Source: Stentor coeruleus
Lineage: Eukaryota > Ciliophora > Heterotrichea > Heterotrichida > Stentoridae
Direction of reading: 5' to 3'
DNA length: 43,723 nucleotides
Assembly (NCBI GenBank): GCA_001970955.1
Contig: MPUH01000598.1
Span: 1 to 43,723, forward strand
Each line of letters begins with the position of its first letter. Position 1 is the first letter of the stretch. Positions 9,668 to 19,998 of the stretch are shown here, in pieces. A program made the translations under genes and the position numbers. The notes under the pieces are model-generated. The model saw nothing but the letters and a program-made list of their open reading frames with translations. It made no database searches and was not told the DNA's origin.

Positions 9668-10339
9668 ATGGAAGAGTCTGAAGGGTTTAGTGAGATTCTT
9701 AAAGGTAACGTCTATATAGTTGTACTAATCGGGGCAAGTAATGTAGGAAAAACAGCATTGGTTTATCGTTATGTTTTAGATGAATTGCCTCCGAATTTTA
9801 CCTCAACCATAGGTGTTGAGTTTACAAAGCGCATTGTATTTGACAAGACAAGCGGCCAAAAAATCCAATTGCATATTTGGGACACAGCAGGGCAAGAGCG
9901 TTTTAAAAGTATAACAAAACATTATTACCGTGGTGCTGATGCCTGTTTATTAGTATACGACATCTCAAGTTCAGAAAGTTTCGAAGAACTTCCAAACTGG
10001 CATGCAGAAATCCGTGATAATACTACAAAAGACTGTGTAGTATGTCTTGTAGGCAATAAATGTGACTTAGAAAGCTCTGGTATGAGAAGCATTTCAAAAG
10101 AGGATGCCGCCAGATTTGCAGAAAAACACAAAATGCTTTATCAAGAGACTTCAGCATTATGGCCAAGAGAAAGCAATTTGAAAAAAGATCGTAATCAAGT
10201 TGGCATTGAGCACATTTTTAATATGGTCCTCCAAGCAGCTATAGCTAAGCAGAAAGATGAACCAATTTTGAATAAAAGCATTAAACTTAATGTGCAACAG
10301 ATGTACTCAATACCAGACCAAGGAGCTTGTGCATGCTAG
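9668..10339 (+). CDS. Rab family small GTPase
   Basis: A membrane-traffic GTPase of 218 residues after removal of a 15-nt intron at 9705-9719. Splicing converts an awkward N-terminus into the canonical strand LKVVLIGASNVGKT. The remaining motifs are present: switch I threonine in TSTIGVEF, WDTAGQERF (G3), GNKCDL (G4) and ETSAL (G5). The C-terminus ACAC gives a Cys-x-Cys prenylation signal. About 12 extra residues (WPRESNLKKDRN) sit between G5 and the last helix. They contain no intron-like sequence, so I take them as a true insertion. The Rab subclass is uncertain. Stop TAG lies 42 bp before the PCYT2 start, same strand. Confidence 0.95.
   Translation: MEESEGFSEILKGNVYIVVLIGASNVGKTALVYRYVLDELPPNFTSTIGVEFTKRIVFDKTSGQKIQLHIWDTAGQERFKSITKHYYRGADACLLVYDISSSESFEELPNWHAEIRDNTTKDCVVCLVGNKCDLESSGMRSISKEDAARFAEKHKMLYQETSALWPRESNLKKDRNQVGIEHIFNMVLQAAIAKQKDEPILNKSIKLNVQQMYSIPDQGACAC
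9705..9719 (+). other. 15-nt intron (Rab)
   Basis: GTAACGTCTATATAG. It is in frame and stop-free, so translation continues either way. Removal yields the canonical Rab KVVLIG strand directly before the P-loop. Confidence 0.9.
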
Positions 10340-10381
10340 TAAGTACCTAATAATTTAATTGTGTTCAAGTGATAAATATAA

Positions 10382-11605
10382 ATGGAGCTTGAGATCTCAC
10401 TACTAGCTGGACTACTGGCTAAAATAAATGCACGACCAGACATCAGTGACCTTCTACTTGGTGGAGAGTTAAGCGGCATTAATAATCCTGCTGTTGAAGA
10501 AAAACTCAATCAATTAATGACATACCTTGAAAACATTCCAAAAGCGCCTCAAAGACTACCAGTAAGAATCTATATGGCTGCTTGTATGGATTTGATACAC
10601 TCAGGTCATTTTAATTGTATGAGACAAGCCAAAGCTCTTGGGGATATTCTTGTAGTGGGGGTGATTTCTGACGAAGAAATCGCAAGGTGTAAAGGTCCAC
10701 CAGTGATGAAACAAGCTGAACGTAGAGCTTTAGCTGAAGCTTGCAAGTGGGTCGACGAAATTGCTGATGGGGTTGAGTATTATGTTAATCTTGAAATCTT
10801 GGCTCGAGTTAAATGCGATTATGTTATACACGGTGATGATCTTGCTATAAGGAAAGATACAGGAACTGATGCATATGAAGAAGTGCGAAACGCAGGAAAA
10901 CTCAAAGTTGTTAAAAGAACTGAAGGGATTTCAACAACTGAAATGGTCGGGAAAATGCTGTTGATGACTGCTGAGGAAAATAAAGAAGCTCAACCAACTC
11001 AAGTTTCAAATCTTGTCAGGAACCCAAAGACCTCAAACTTTTTAGCTACAACTCGAAGAATCAACCAGTTCTCGTCAGGAAGAATTCCTCAGCCAACTGA
11101 TAAAATTGTGTATATCGATGGGTCATTTGATCTTATTCATATGGGACATGTAGAAACTTTGAAAGCTGCAAGAGAATTAGGAGACTATTTAATTGTAGGA
11201 GTTCATGATGATAAAACTGTGAACCAACATAAAGGTAAGAACTTTCCTATAATGCACCTTAATGAAAGGACTTTAAATTTACTGGCCATGAAGTATGTAG
11301 ATGATGTTATTATGGGAGCACCTTGGGAGATTACTGAGGATATGATTAGAACTTTGAATATTTCACTTGTGGTTCAAGGAAGCTATCATAAAGATGTGAT
11401 TGATGAAGTAGCTGGTAATGATCCTTATTCAGTTCCAAAAAAATTGGGTATTTATCAAGAAATTCAAAGCAATACTACTTTAAATGCTGAGGAAATTGTT
11501 AAGAGAATTGTTGAACATCGCATGTTGTATGTGCAAAGAAATACTCGCATGGTTGAAAATGAAAACCAGTACTATAAAAATAAGACTTATGTTAGCGAGA
11601 TTTAG
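10382..11605 (+). CDS. PCYT2: ethanolamine-phosphate cytidylyltransferase
   Basis: A 407-residue enzyme making CDP-ethanolamine from CTP and phosphoethanolamine, the regulated step of the Kennedy pathway to phosphatidylethanolamine. It has the tandem double cytidylyltransferase fold typical of PCYT2/ECT. Repeat 1 has HSGH (73-76) and RTEGISTT (179-186). Repeat 2 has HMGH (253-256), the NDPYSVPKKLGIY segment and a Thr-rich signature near 361-376. An N-terminal extension of about 60 residues precedes the first domain. Two domains and the DPY segment distinguish it from single-domain choline-phosphate cytidylyltransferases. No intron; stop TAG. Confidence 0.95.
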   Translation: MELEISLLAGLLAKINARPDISDLLLGGELSGINNPAVEEKLNQLMTYLENIPKAPQRLPVRIYMAACMDLIHSGHFNCMRQAKALGDILVVGVISDEEIARCKGPPVMKQAERRALAEACKWVDEIADGVEYYVNLEILARVKCDYVIHGDDLAIRKDTGTDAYEEVRNAGKLKVVKRTEGISTTEMVGKMLLMTAEENKEAQPTQVSNLVRNPKTSNFLATTRRINQFSSGRIPQPTDKIVYIDGSFDLIHMGHVETLKAARELGDYLIVGVHDDKTVNQHKGKNFPIMHLNERTLNLLAMKYVDDVIMGAPWEITEDMIRTLNISLVVQGSYHKDVIDEVAGNDPYSVPKKLGIYQEIQSNTTLNAEEIVKRIVEHRMLYVQRNTRMVENENQYYKNKTYVSEI

Positions 11606-11837
11606 TTAGTATAATTTATCTTTAGATTCAATAATTTTAAGCTATTTGAAAAGATTTATTGTAAACTAACTATTTTTTATGATATTTTAAATTTACTAGA
11701 AGATTTTATTCTTGTACTTTTGCTTCACTTTTTCAAACAAGATATGCGATTTTCAGAGGGTTTATTACTTATTTAAATGGTATATATGAAATTATCTATG
11801 TGCGCATTTTCTTGAATGTAATATACAAATCTTATAA

Positions 11838-13694
11838 ATGTATTATTATAATATAGGCTTTGTTATTCTATGTGTAACCCTATCCCTTTTATCTTTTTTG
11901 TGCAGTGGGTTTACTGTTTTAGCACATTTTAAAATCCCCCAATTACTCAAGCACCCAGGAAGTCTAGTTGTAATTATATGTATAACACAGATGCTTTTTG
12001 ATTTACACTGGTTGACAACTATTCCTGCAATATGGAAGTAAGAACTAATTAGCAAAATTAATGATGATGATACTTGCTCCAAAGTTGCCATTGCTAATGG
12101 AATCTGGTTTTTCTCCACATGGAATATTGTGACCAGTTTAAGCTTAGAACTTATTGTGAAAATTAAATTCCCATTAAACACAGCATATACTTTTAGGATT
12201 AAGATATATTTGATAGCAACAGTAATTATAACAGCATTAGAGAATTTATTTATTTACTATATTGGTGCTCCTGGGCCTTCAAGACTTGATACATGTGCTA
12301 TAAAAACTAATTCTTTAGCAGAATACGCTTATTGCATAATTCTTTTTGGTAACCTTCCTATTATGTGGGTATCAATTTTTATAGTTTTAAGAAATTCAGC
12401 TGCTAAAAATAACAAAGCACTAAAATCATTAACTCTTGTTATTTTCTCTTTAACAATAACATGGGGAATGCCTACTTTTTCTTCATTATTAAGAAAGTTT
12501 TTTGGAAATTACAACATTTACTTTGATTATTTTTCTATGATTTGTGGAAGTTCATCAGGTATTTTTATAACAATATGCCGTTTGGCGTCTCCACAATTAG
12601 CAGCAAAGATTGCTGAAGTTTTATGCCAAAAATCAAAAAAAATCAAAGCAAATAAAATAGAGCTCAATGATAAAAAAGCATTGCTTAATCATATATCTTT
12701 AAATAGTTTTTTCGAATCTATCACTGAAGTTACTATACAAGATATCCTATATGGTCTATCTTTAGTGTGTCTAGCTAAAGGATGCTCAAAAATTCATTAT
12801 TCCTACTCTTATAAAAAGCAAAAATATTTATTTAAAAATGATGATTTTGCAAGTTTAACACAGTATGCTAGAATTAATATCCAAAAAATTAAAGACATTG
12901 GAATATGGGAATATGAGCCTGAAATTTTTAGTTTAATTAGAGAAAACTGTAATATGAATGCTGATCAAATAATCAAGTCTATTTGCACTGAACAAAACTT
13001 TCATTCAACTCAGAATTTTAACACTGGTGGCAGAAGTAATGCTTTTATTTTTAGTACACATGATGAAAATATTTTGATAAAAACAGTTACTCGTGAGGAA
13101 AAATATTTCCTTCTAGGGATTCTTCAAGCGTATAGCAAAAGAATAATTAACCATCCTGAGTCAAAAATAGTTAGAATATTAGGCTTGTATAAAATGAGAT
13201 CAAATCATAAGGTCTGCTTTGTATTAATGGAAAATATCCTTAGAAAAAAAAACCAGGCTTTGATTTTTGATTTAAAAGGAAGCATAGATAATCGATTTGT
13301 TAAAAGTAACAGGGAGATTTTAGGTTCAGTTTTTAAGGATAAGAACTTTTTTGATATGGGGAAGAGAATAGAAATTGGATCTGAAAAACGAAATGAGATT
13401 ATAAATGCACTAATAGATGATTCTATTTTCTTTAAAAAACTTAATATTATTGACTATTCTTTACTTGTTGGATTTTATTCAGAAAAAAATTCTTATGGTT
13501 CAAGATATTATACAGATGGCTTGCAAGGTAATTCTTATTGCATTGGTGTTATTGATTTTCTTCAAGATTATACATTTAGAAAAAAACTTGAGCTTATTTT
13601 TAAAAGGGTCAAAGGAAAGGTTAATACAAGTGTTTGCTCACCTTCAATATACTCAGAAAGATTTATTAAGTTTATTAAAGGAATTTTTATTTAA
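11838..13694 (+). CDS. seven-TM receptor / phosphatidylinositol-phosphate kinase fusion
   Basis: A 613-residue protein after splicing at 12038-12052. The first 245 residues give seven hydrophobic segments (about 5-28, 43-65, 79-98, 118-138, 159-180, 193-213, 225-245). A C-terminal PIP kinase domain (about 270-610) follows: GGRSNAF loop and K410, MEN hinge, DLKGS (473-477), IIDYSLLVGF (532-541), the IDF metal-binding segment (567-569), and a type-I-like end with SIYSERFIKFI. This is the GPCR-PIPK arrangement known from Dictyostelium RpkA and oomycetes. Likely role: signal-coupled phosphoinositide synthesis at a membrane. The start is the first ATG before TM1. Stop TAA. It shares a strand with the PCYT2 gene 232 bp upstream. 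Confidence 0.92.
12038..12052 (+). other. 15-nt intron (GPCR-PIPK)
   Basis: GTAAGAACTAATTAG. It contains an in-frame TAA. Removal joins TM2 to the rest of the receptor in one frame. Confidence 0.95.
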
Positions 13695-14635
13695 TTCTCA
13701 AATAGGCTAATATTATTGTAGTAATGTTTAGTTTTAAGTTTTTAATGCTAAGATTGAAATTTTATTTAGTTATTTTCATAAAGAATAAGCATATAAAGGT
13801 TTCTTATGTTTGAATTTTTTTAAATAATTCTGAATTTAGTAGATTGTTAAAATTTATCTTTGTAAGGAATGCTTTCCTTTCTTCTGTAAATCCTTCTCTT
13901 CGTTTCTCTTACAAAAAGCAGTATAGTGACTGGTATTCCAATTCCTTGCCTCCTTTCCCATTTAGTGTTTCAGTTATTGTTCAGTTTTGGTGTTATATTC
14001 ATGAGTTCGCAGTCAGTCTATGTTGTATAAACCTAGAAAAACTTCGCAATCGATGAGTCCATGATCGAATACAAAGGAAAGCATGACCTCAAGTAATATA
14101 TGCCGATAAGACCTACAAAATGGGGCTTCAAGATATTTTTATTATATGAGTCAAAAACAGGCCATCTATTAACATATTAGAAGGTGATACTATAACGAAG
14201 GAGTATCATACTTATCATTTCGAATTGAAATAGCTAGAATCTATACGGAATTTGTTAGCATTGGAAGAGCAGATCTATTGAGAATAAACTGGAGAGCGCT
14301 TCAGGTAAAGAACAAATTTTCTGCAGCAGGGAAGTAATGCTAAAAACAGCAGGGAAAAGATTTACTCACAACATATCAATGTGAAGAATGGAGAGTTTAC
14401 CTACATCCTAGATGCTTTGAGCTATATCATAGTTATAATTAGATATAAGTAATAAAATAATATGCTAGAATTTAAGAACGACGTTGAGAAGGTTAATATA
14501 ACCCTAAAGCTAGAGTATTTTTTTCTAAATTAATCATTAAGTATCTTCACCGTTATTATTTTTACTAAACTTTATATTATATATAATTTTGTTACACTTA
14601 AAGCCTATATAACAATCCATTCTATAATAATATAA
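13695..14635. other. spacer around the piggyBac remnant
   Basis: Outside the transposase remnant this interval shows AT-rich sequence with no supported gene. An open stretch at 13844-14056 has no start-like context, crosses the remnant in another frame and is likely incidental. I could not identify terminal inverted repeats or TTAA target duplications with confidence. Confidence 0.5.
14028..14442 (+). mobile_element. piggyBac transposase remnant
   Basis: Two separated plus-strand segments match piggyBac-type (DDE_Tnp_1_7) transposases. Segment A (about 14037-14180) has IDESMIEYKGKHDLK, then TAA, then YMPIRPTKWGFK: the first catalytic Asp (codon 14052) and the hallmark GR-x-LKQYMP-x-KP region. 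Segment B (about 14326-14442) resembles the C-terminal Cys-rich domain: YQCEEW then LHPRCFELYH, with Trp where a second Cys is expected. Only about 109 codons separate the first Asp from the Cys-rich domain (roughly 290 in piggyBac), so the middle with the other two catalytic Asps is missing. In-frame stops at 14028, 14034, 14094, 14178, 14335 and 14341 are all TAA or TAG. It is non-functional. Confidence 0.85.
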
Positions 14636-15511
14636 ATGAGTTCAAATAGAAAGCCTACTCTTTTTGTAAAAAACTTTGTAAATGATATTTAGCCAGCAGA
14701 TGCGACTGAAGAATCTTTAAAGAATTATTTTACTTACTATGGTAGGGTGAAAAGTTGTTCCATTCCAAAAGATTACTATACAGGGAAAACTAAAGGCTAT
14801 GCTTTTGTAAATTTTTACAGTGAAAGAGAAGCCAAAATAGCCCAAAACAATTGCAATGACAGGCTTTTTATGGAAAAGCTTCTAATCGTGAATTTCGCAT
14901 ATGAAAAAAAAAATTCAAGAAGCAGAAGCCGTTCCCCAAGTACATCATCTAAATTTGATTTAGAACTTCAAAGTGAAATAGAATCTTTACTTAAGACAAA
15001 AGAAGAACTTCTAAAGAAAAACTCAGAGATTTTTAATGAATGCGACAATCTGCGTAAAGAGCTTTATGAACTCAAAGAAACAAAGAAAAAACTCAAAGAG
15101 GAACTAAGCGCTTTCAAGTCAGAAAAAGTGATTTTCCTTCCTTGTGGGCATTCAAAACTAATCAGCTTGCAAGAAAATGCTATGTATGAAGATATCCTTT
15201 TTCATTCAACTCAATATCTGACTGGAAAAGATGCTGAAAATCAAATGATTCAAAAACAGTTAAAAAATAAGATTATTGATATTCTATCATCTAAATTTCC
15301 GGAAAGCTTTAAATGTAAAGAGAAGATACCTTTTATAATTGGCAAATGCGGGCATAAAATTATAACTGAGTGCTATTTAATGATGGCTTATAAAAGAGGA
15401 GAAAAGTATGTCGAGTGTACAAAGACTATTGAAAAACTCTTGCCTTGTGGTCATCTACAGAAAATTGAATGTTTTAAGGAACTTGAAGTAGTAGTCTGCA
15501 AAAGCTGCTAA
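14636..15511 (+). CDS. RRM protein with RS stretch, coiled coil and CGH zinc-binding tail
   Basis: A 286-residue protein after removing a 15-nt intron at 14678-14692. The N-terminal RRM is complete only when spliced: RNP2 LFVKNF (9-14) and RNP1 KGYAFVNF (48-55). Then come a short RS run (SRSRSRSPS, about 89-97), a charged coiled coil (about 105-158), and a C-terminal part with three Cys-Gly-His motifs (LPCGH 163-167, KCGH near 232-235, LPCGH 264-268) interspersed with other Cys and ending CKSC. That spacing recalls NFX1/ZNFX1-type zinc-binding repeats. Likely an RNA-binding protein acting in RNA processing or surveillance; the function is inference. Stop TAA. Confidence 0.88.
14678..14692 (+). 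other. 15-nt intron (RRM gene)
   Basis: GTAAATGATATTTAG. It contains an in-frame TAG. Removal links RNP2 to the rest of the RRM. Confidence 0.95.
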
Positions 15512-15722
15512 TTATAAATAAAATTTAGCATAGAAGTTTCTTCATAATTTGAGAGAAAAAAATCAAATAATAGATTGAGAATAAAGTATAATTAAAAAAA
15601 TGAATTTCAGCTAAGAATAAAACTATTATATATAATAAATAATTATTTTGGCAGTATCATATGATTAAGGGAAATTTATTAAACAATCATGAAAAACAAA
15701 TATCTGCTAATTTTCTATTAAG

Positions 15723-18700
15723 TTAAATCCTTGATAGTTCTTTCATTTTTTCTAATATCTCTGCAGATTTAGTTCTTAAATAGTCTACTTGAGCTTCTAC
15801 TTTTTCTATTTCTATATCGAAAGGCTTTGTATTTTCTGATGATTCTAATTTCATTTTTCTTAGTTGTTGCATAGTCCCAATTTTTCTTTGGAAAATAGTC
15901 ACACCTTTATTCAGCCAGGCTGAGCTATAATATCTAACTCTGCTAATATAATTTTGATCATAAACATCTCCAGTTTTAGCAGGGAAAAGAGCCTTAATTT
16001 TATTTATTTGTATCTTATAATCCATTCTTGGATTGCCTAACTGTCTAAAAAATTCCAAATATTCAGAATTCAGGTCTTGATTATCTTGTTTTTCTAGTTT
16101 ATTAAAAAAATCAAAGCAATTGAAAAGTTCTTCAGGGGTTACTAAATCTCCTTTAACAGCCAATAACGCCTTTTGCAAATTAACTACAAAATAGTTATCA
16201 ACAATACTCATATAATTATCTTCTTCAATTTCTGTAGTCATATATGCTGCAATCCAAAATCTATAGCAGTCTACAAAGAATGCATAAAATAGCCAAGGAA
16301 TGCCAATAACCGTCCAAGCAAAACTCTTTAAAATACTAAATTTCAGCACAGTAGCCTGAATTTCATTAGGTTCAGATGGAAGCTGAAATATTTGCACTCC
16401 TTTTTTTTCTGGCACTTCAGAACCAGTTTTACCATATATAAGAAACCCAAGAATATAAGCAAAAGGTAGAGAAATTAAACTAACACAAATAAAAGCACAG
16501 AAATAAGGAATTGCATAGACAAGATAAAGTATGTTTGTAATAATAGAATTCCAAATTTTTGGATTTTTTGGAATCAGTACAAAAGGAGAGAATAGTAGAG
16601 AAATAGCTGTAAATGGAGTCGGTACAAAAATTAGCATCCCATAATCATCACTCCATATATTTTTGAAGTAGTTTCTAATAATAACAGATCTATGTTCACT
16701 TGCTATACGTGTTTGGAATATATTAAAGACGTTTGTCACTATACCAACAAGTAGATTTAGCATGAGTACATGGCCTATAAGAAGGAATATTGCAAGGAGG
16801 ATTGGACCGAATATTGGGTGGGTGTCAAAAACACTAATATCAAAAGGCCCAATTGTTGCCATAAACAGAGTTCTTGCGGAATAATCAAGTTTGGAATATA
16901 AACTTTTATCACCAATGTCTCTAAATAATAAAGTAAAGCAGGCAGAGCTACACATCCCAAAACAGATGAAAATGACAAAAAATGTAAAAATTTCTTTGAA
17001 GATAAGCAGAGTCATGCTTAAAAAAGGTCCAAATGCATCTGAAGTCATAATTATGCTGATGTACTTTGTGCATAGTAGAAATATCATTATGCTATGAAGA
17101 ATTCCAGAATCTAATTTAGCAGTGCTTTCATAAATTATCCCTTTTTCATATAAAGTTGTTGGGATTTCTGCGGCTATGAAAACAATTAAAATAGAGATGC
17201 ACCAATCATTGAATTTCCACCAATTAAAAGTGTACCGCCCACGTGTTTTCAGAGTAAAAATAAGTATGACAAGCTGTTCACATGCTATTCCAAAAATCAT
17301 CAATTCAATAATCCTGAAAATTCTCCCTTCAAATTTATCGTATTTGATTTTTGCTAAAGAGTTATCTGCAATAAGAGTATAAAGTAGGACTTGGTAAATA
17401 ATAATTAAAAATAAAATTGAGATGCCAGAAGCTAAAAACCTACTACTACAAGCATCTTTCCACCTTGCTAGCTGAAAAACATAAGGTTTAGTTAAGTCCA
17501 TTCCTTTTTGAAATTGTAAAGATTCCTCAGAGCCATAAGGAGCAAAAACAGTTGTGGCAATACTAGATGCCCTAGTGAGCCCATAATAATTTTCTGAACC
17601 AATCCATAATTTAGTAACCATAATCCCAATATCATCATTTTCAAGTAACTCGAAAAATTGGTTTTTGGCTATTATTTCAAAGACTGTACGATCTCTTGTG
17701 TCTTTTTGGCTCATATAGAATTTTAAGCAAGTTTCTTCAGTTATAGCTTCCTGAATTGAACAAGCTAAGGAAATATAAAGTTCTAAAGTGCTAAAGCATC
17801 GGCCTCTGTATTGACTAGAGCTATCTCCAAGTTTCTTCATTGTTTCACATACAAGTACACAAAAGACTAAAGGAGAAGAAACATAAATGATTTCCATTTT
17901 TTTCTTAATCAATGAATTGAGCTTTATGCACAATTCACGGGTTAAGTCAAAGTTCCATATGCGAATATTTATCCTAGTCAATATTTCAATGCTAAGAAGA
18001 CAAGTTTCTGAAGATTCAAGGAGGGAAATCAGTTTTTTTTGAGCTACTTTTGACTTAATATCAAGTCTACTTTTGATTCTTCTTAGCATAGCTAAGCAAA
18101 TATTGTATTTATTGCTTGCAAGAGCTGTTGAAAAGTATTCTGATGTTAGGTTGATTGTGCAATTGTCGAGGTAATCAATAGCCAATTCTTCATTTTCTTG
18201 AGTTGTAATTATTCTAAGTATTTTTGGGCTGCTGTGCATTGATGGCCACTCTAAAATCTTTCTCGCCAAATGATATTTTTTTTCTTCTAAATAATTTGAT
18301 AAAAGTACTGAAGCTTTAAACATATTTCTCAATTCAGCTTCTTCATTTTCAGATATTCTAGATAAATTAGTGCAGTGATCCCATATTGGAGACATTAATT
18401 TCTTATTTGCTATATTATCAGGATCACCCTCAGCATCTCCACTCCAAAGTATTTTTAAGAAATTTGTGCAACCTGTGTCAATAGCTTTTTGCACTCTTTG
18501 GGTATTAATATACTGAAAGTCTGTTTGAATTACCATGCAAGCAGCTTCATCACAACCAATTTTCAAAGAACAGTCTATAGCTGATTCTAGAAATTTTTCA
18601 TTATTGCATATTCTATTCATTGCCTCTGGATTTTCAATATCTTCGTATGAGCAAATTACTTTTAGAGAGTCCTCATTTTGATATAATTCTTTAGCCAATT

Positions 18701-19157
18701 GAATTTTATTCTTTTTAACTAAAAACCAGAACATTAAGTCTATTATATCTTCTGGATAGAAGCTAAATTTGATTATATTTGAAGCAAGTTCATCTGAGTT
18801 TGCTTTTACAGCATCAAACATCAAAGTTGGAGATAATATGAACCCTTGATACATTAAATCTTTGGCCATTTGATAGTTTCCATTTTCAATAGCTACTTTA
18901 AGAGGTAGTCCTGATGACTTAAAATGTACTGCTTCTTTTTGATTTAGGATCTCATCAACCCTGCTCTTGTCAGAATCCTTTAAAGCAAGAAGAAGATTGT
19001 TCATCAAAGTATGCTTCCTAGGATTCATTAACCGCATTTGATCGTTAACAGATAGAGGGTTGTATTCCATATCATCATGGAAACTAGCTATATTTTTAGG
19101 GTCAAAAATCCTGCTTCGTGATCCATCTACTAAGAAATTGAGATCTGACTCATCCAT
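15723..19157 (-). CDS. TRP-like cation channel with long helical N-terminus
   Basis: A 1144-residue membrane protein. Residues 1-550 are helical and repetitive with ankyrin-like spacing (for example LPLKVAIENGNYQMAKDLMYQG), but few canonical ankyrin signatures remain. The channel core has hydrophobic segments at about 573-595, 613-636, 650-670, 684-704 and 713-745, a pore loop (DYSARTLFMATIGPFD, 758-773) and S6 at 781-812 ending LMLNLLVGIVTNVFN, as in TRP channels. Unusually, three further hydrophobic stretches follow (about 841-862, 871-910, 944-973) before a soluble tail with a coiled coil. Likely a calcium-permeable sensory channel of the plasma membrane or cilia; ligand and gating are unknown. 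No intron; stop TAA. Confidence 0.88.
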   Translation of the reverse strand: MDESDLNFLVDGSRSRIFDPKNIASFHDDMEYNPLSVNDQMRLMNPRKHTLMNNLLLALKDSDKSRVDEILNQKEAVHFKSSGLPLKVAIENGNYQMAKDLMYQGFILSPTLMFDAVKANSDELASNIIKFSFYPEDIIDLMFWFLVKKNKIQLAKELYQNEDSLKVICSYEDIENPEAMNRICNNEKFLESAIDCSLKIGCDEAACMVIQTDFQYINTQRVQKAIDTGCTNFLKILWSGDAEGDPDNIANKKLMSPIWDHCTNLSRISENEEAELRNMFKASVLLSNYLEEKKYHLARKILEWPSMHSSPKILRIITTQENEELAIDYLDNCTINLTSEYFSTALASNKYNICLAMLRRIKSRLDIKSKVAQKKLISLLESSETCLLSIEILTRINIRIWNFDLTRELCIKLNSLIKKKMEIIYVSSPLVFCVLVCETMKKLGDSSSQYRGRCFSTLELYISLACSIQEAITEETCLKFYMSQKDTRDRTVFEIIAKNQFFELLENDDIGIMVTKLWIGSENYYGLTRASSIATTVFAPYGSEESLQFQKGMDLTKPYVFQLARWKDACSSRFLASGISILFLIIIYQVLLYTLIADNSLAKIKYDKFEGRIFRIIELMIFGIACEQLVILIFTLKTRGRYTFNWWKFNDWCISILIVFIAAEIPTTLYEKGIIYESTAKLDSGILHSIMIFLLCTKYISIIMTSDAFGPFLSMTLLIFKEIFTFFVIFICFGMCSSACFTLLFRDIGDKSLYSKLDYSARTLFMATIGPFDISVFDTHPIFGPILLAIFLLIGHVLMLNLLVGIVTNVFNIFQTRIASEHRSVIIRNYFKNIWSDDYGMLIFVPTPFTAISLLFSPFVLIPKNPKIWNSIITNILYLVYAIPYFCAFICVSLISLPFAYILGFLIYGKTGSEVPEKKGVQIFQLPSEPNEIQATVLKFSILKSFAWTVIGIPWLFYAFFVDCYRFWIAAYMTTEIEEDNYMSIVDNYFVVNLQKALLAVKGDLVTPEELFNCFDFFNKLEKQDNQDLNSEYLEFFRQLGNPRMDYKIQINKIKALFPAKTGDVYDQNYISRVRYYSSAWLNKGVTIFQRKIGTMQQLRKMKLESSENTKPFDIEIEKVEAQVDYLRTKSAEILEKMKELSRI

Positions 19158-19998
19158 TTTATAATCAGAAATGATTAAACATATTAGATTAACGAATGCT
19201 AATAAACTAGCAATTCAGAACAATTCATTGAGTTACCAAAGTATAGAGTAAGTTTTAAAATAAATCAAAAGTTTCAGTAAGAATGATTTTTTTGTTTTAT
19301 TATTTGATAAGTTTAATGAGCTTATGAGAAACCTTTGCAAAATATTATAGCATATAAAGTATAAAACAAAATATTTATATAGACAAAATTTGATCTATTT
19401 AAAATATGAAAAGGTGCATAGTTTTTTACTTTTCTCTTGAAGTTATGTGGAAATTACTAATAGAGCACAGAGCAAGACAAGAATACTAGCATATAAATCA
19501 TCTTTATATTTAGGTCAACTATACTATAGTCAAAATGATAATAAAACTATTTTGCAATAACCATAATTAATAAATTAGCTTTTTATACTTAGTTTGATTT
19601 AATTAAGATTTAAATATAAACAGCATCTATGATAAAACATCAAAAATTATTTAAAGTGGAATAAAAGCCTTAAAAGTTACAAAGCCTTCATAATATAATA
19701 ATAATTCAAAGGTAATAACAAAAATATAAATTAGTTAAATTATTCAGTTATCGCATTTTTTTAAATTGGAAGGGCATATCAAAATACAAATTCAAAACAT
19801 ACAAACCAAACTTCACCTTACAAATTGCTCATTAATAAAATCTCTAATATTCATGAATCGTCTAAAATTAATTATATCAAAAAATGAATAGAAATCTATA
19901 ATATTAAAAGAGATTATAATAACTTCCCAAATTTAACTGTTTGTCCTCTACTTCAAAATTTATATAAACTTACATAATAAATAAAATCTTATAAGCCA
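19158..19998. other. AT-rich intergenic spacer
   Basis: About 840 bp between two minus-strand genes. I see no supported frame, RNA gene or ordered repeat. It contains the promoter region of the TRP-like gene and the 3' flank of the FYVE-related gene. Confidence 0.6.

Noticed and set aside
14807..14820. GTAAATTTTTACAG in the RRM gene
   Set aside because: Only 14 nt, and it encodes conserved RNP1 residues.
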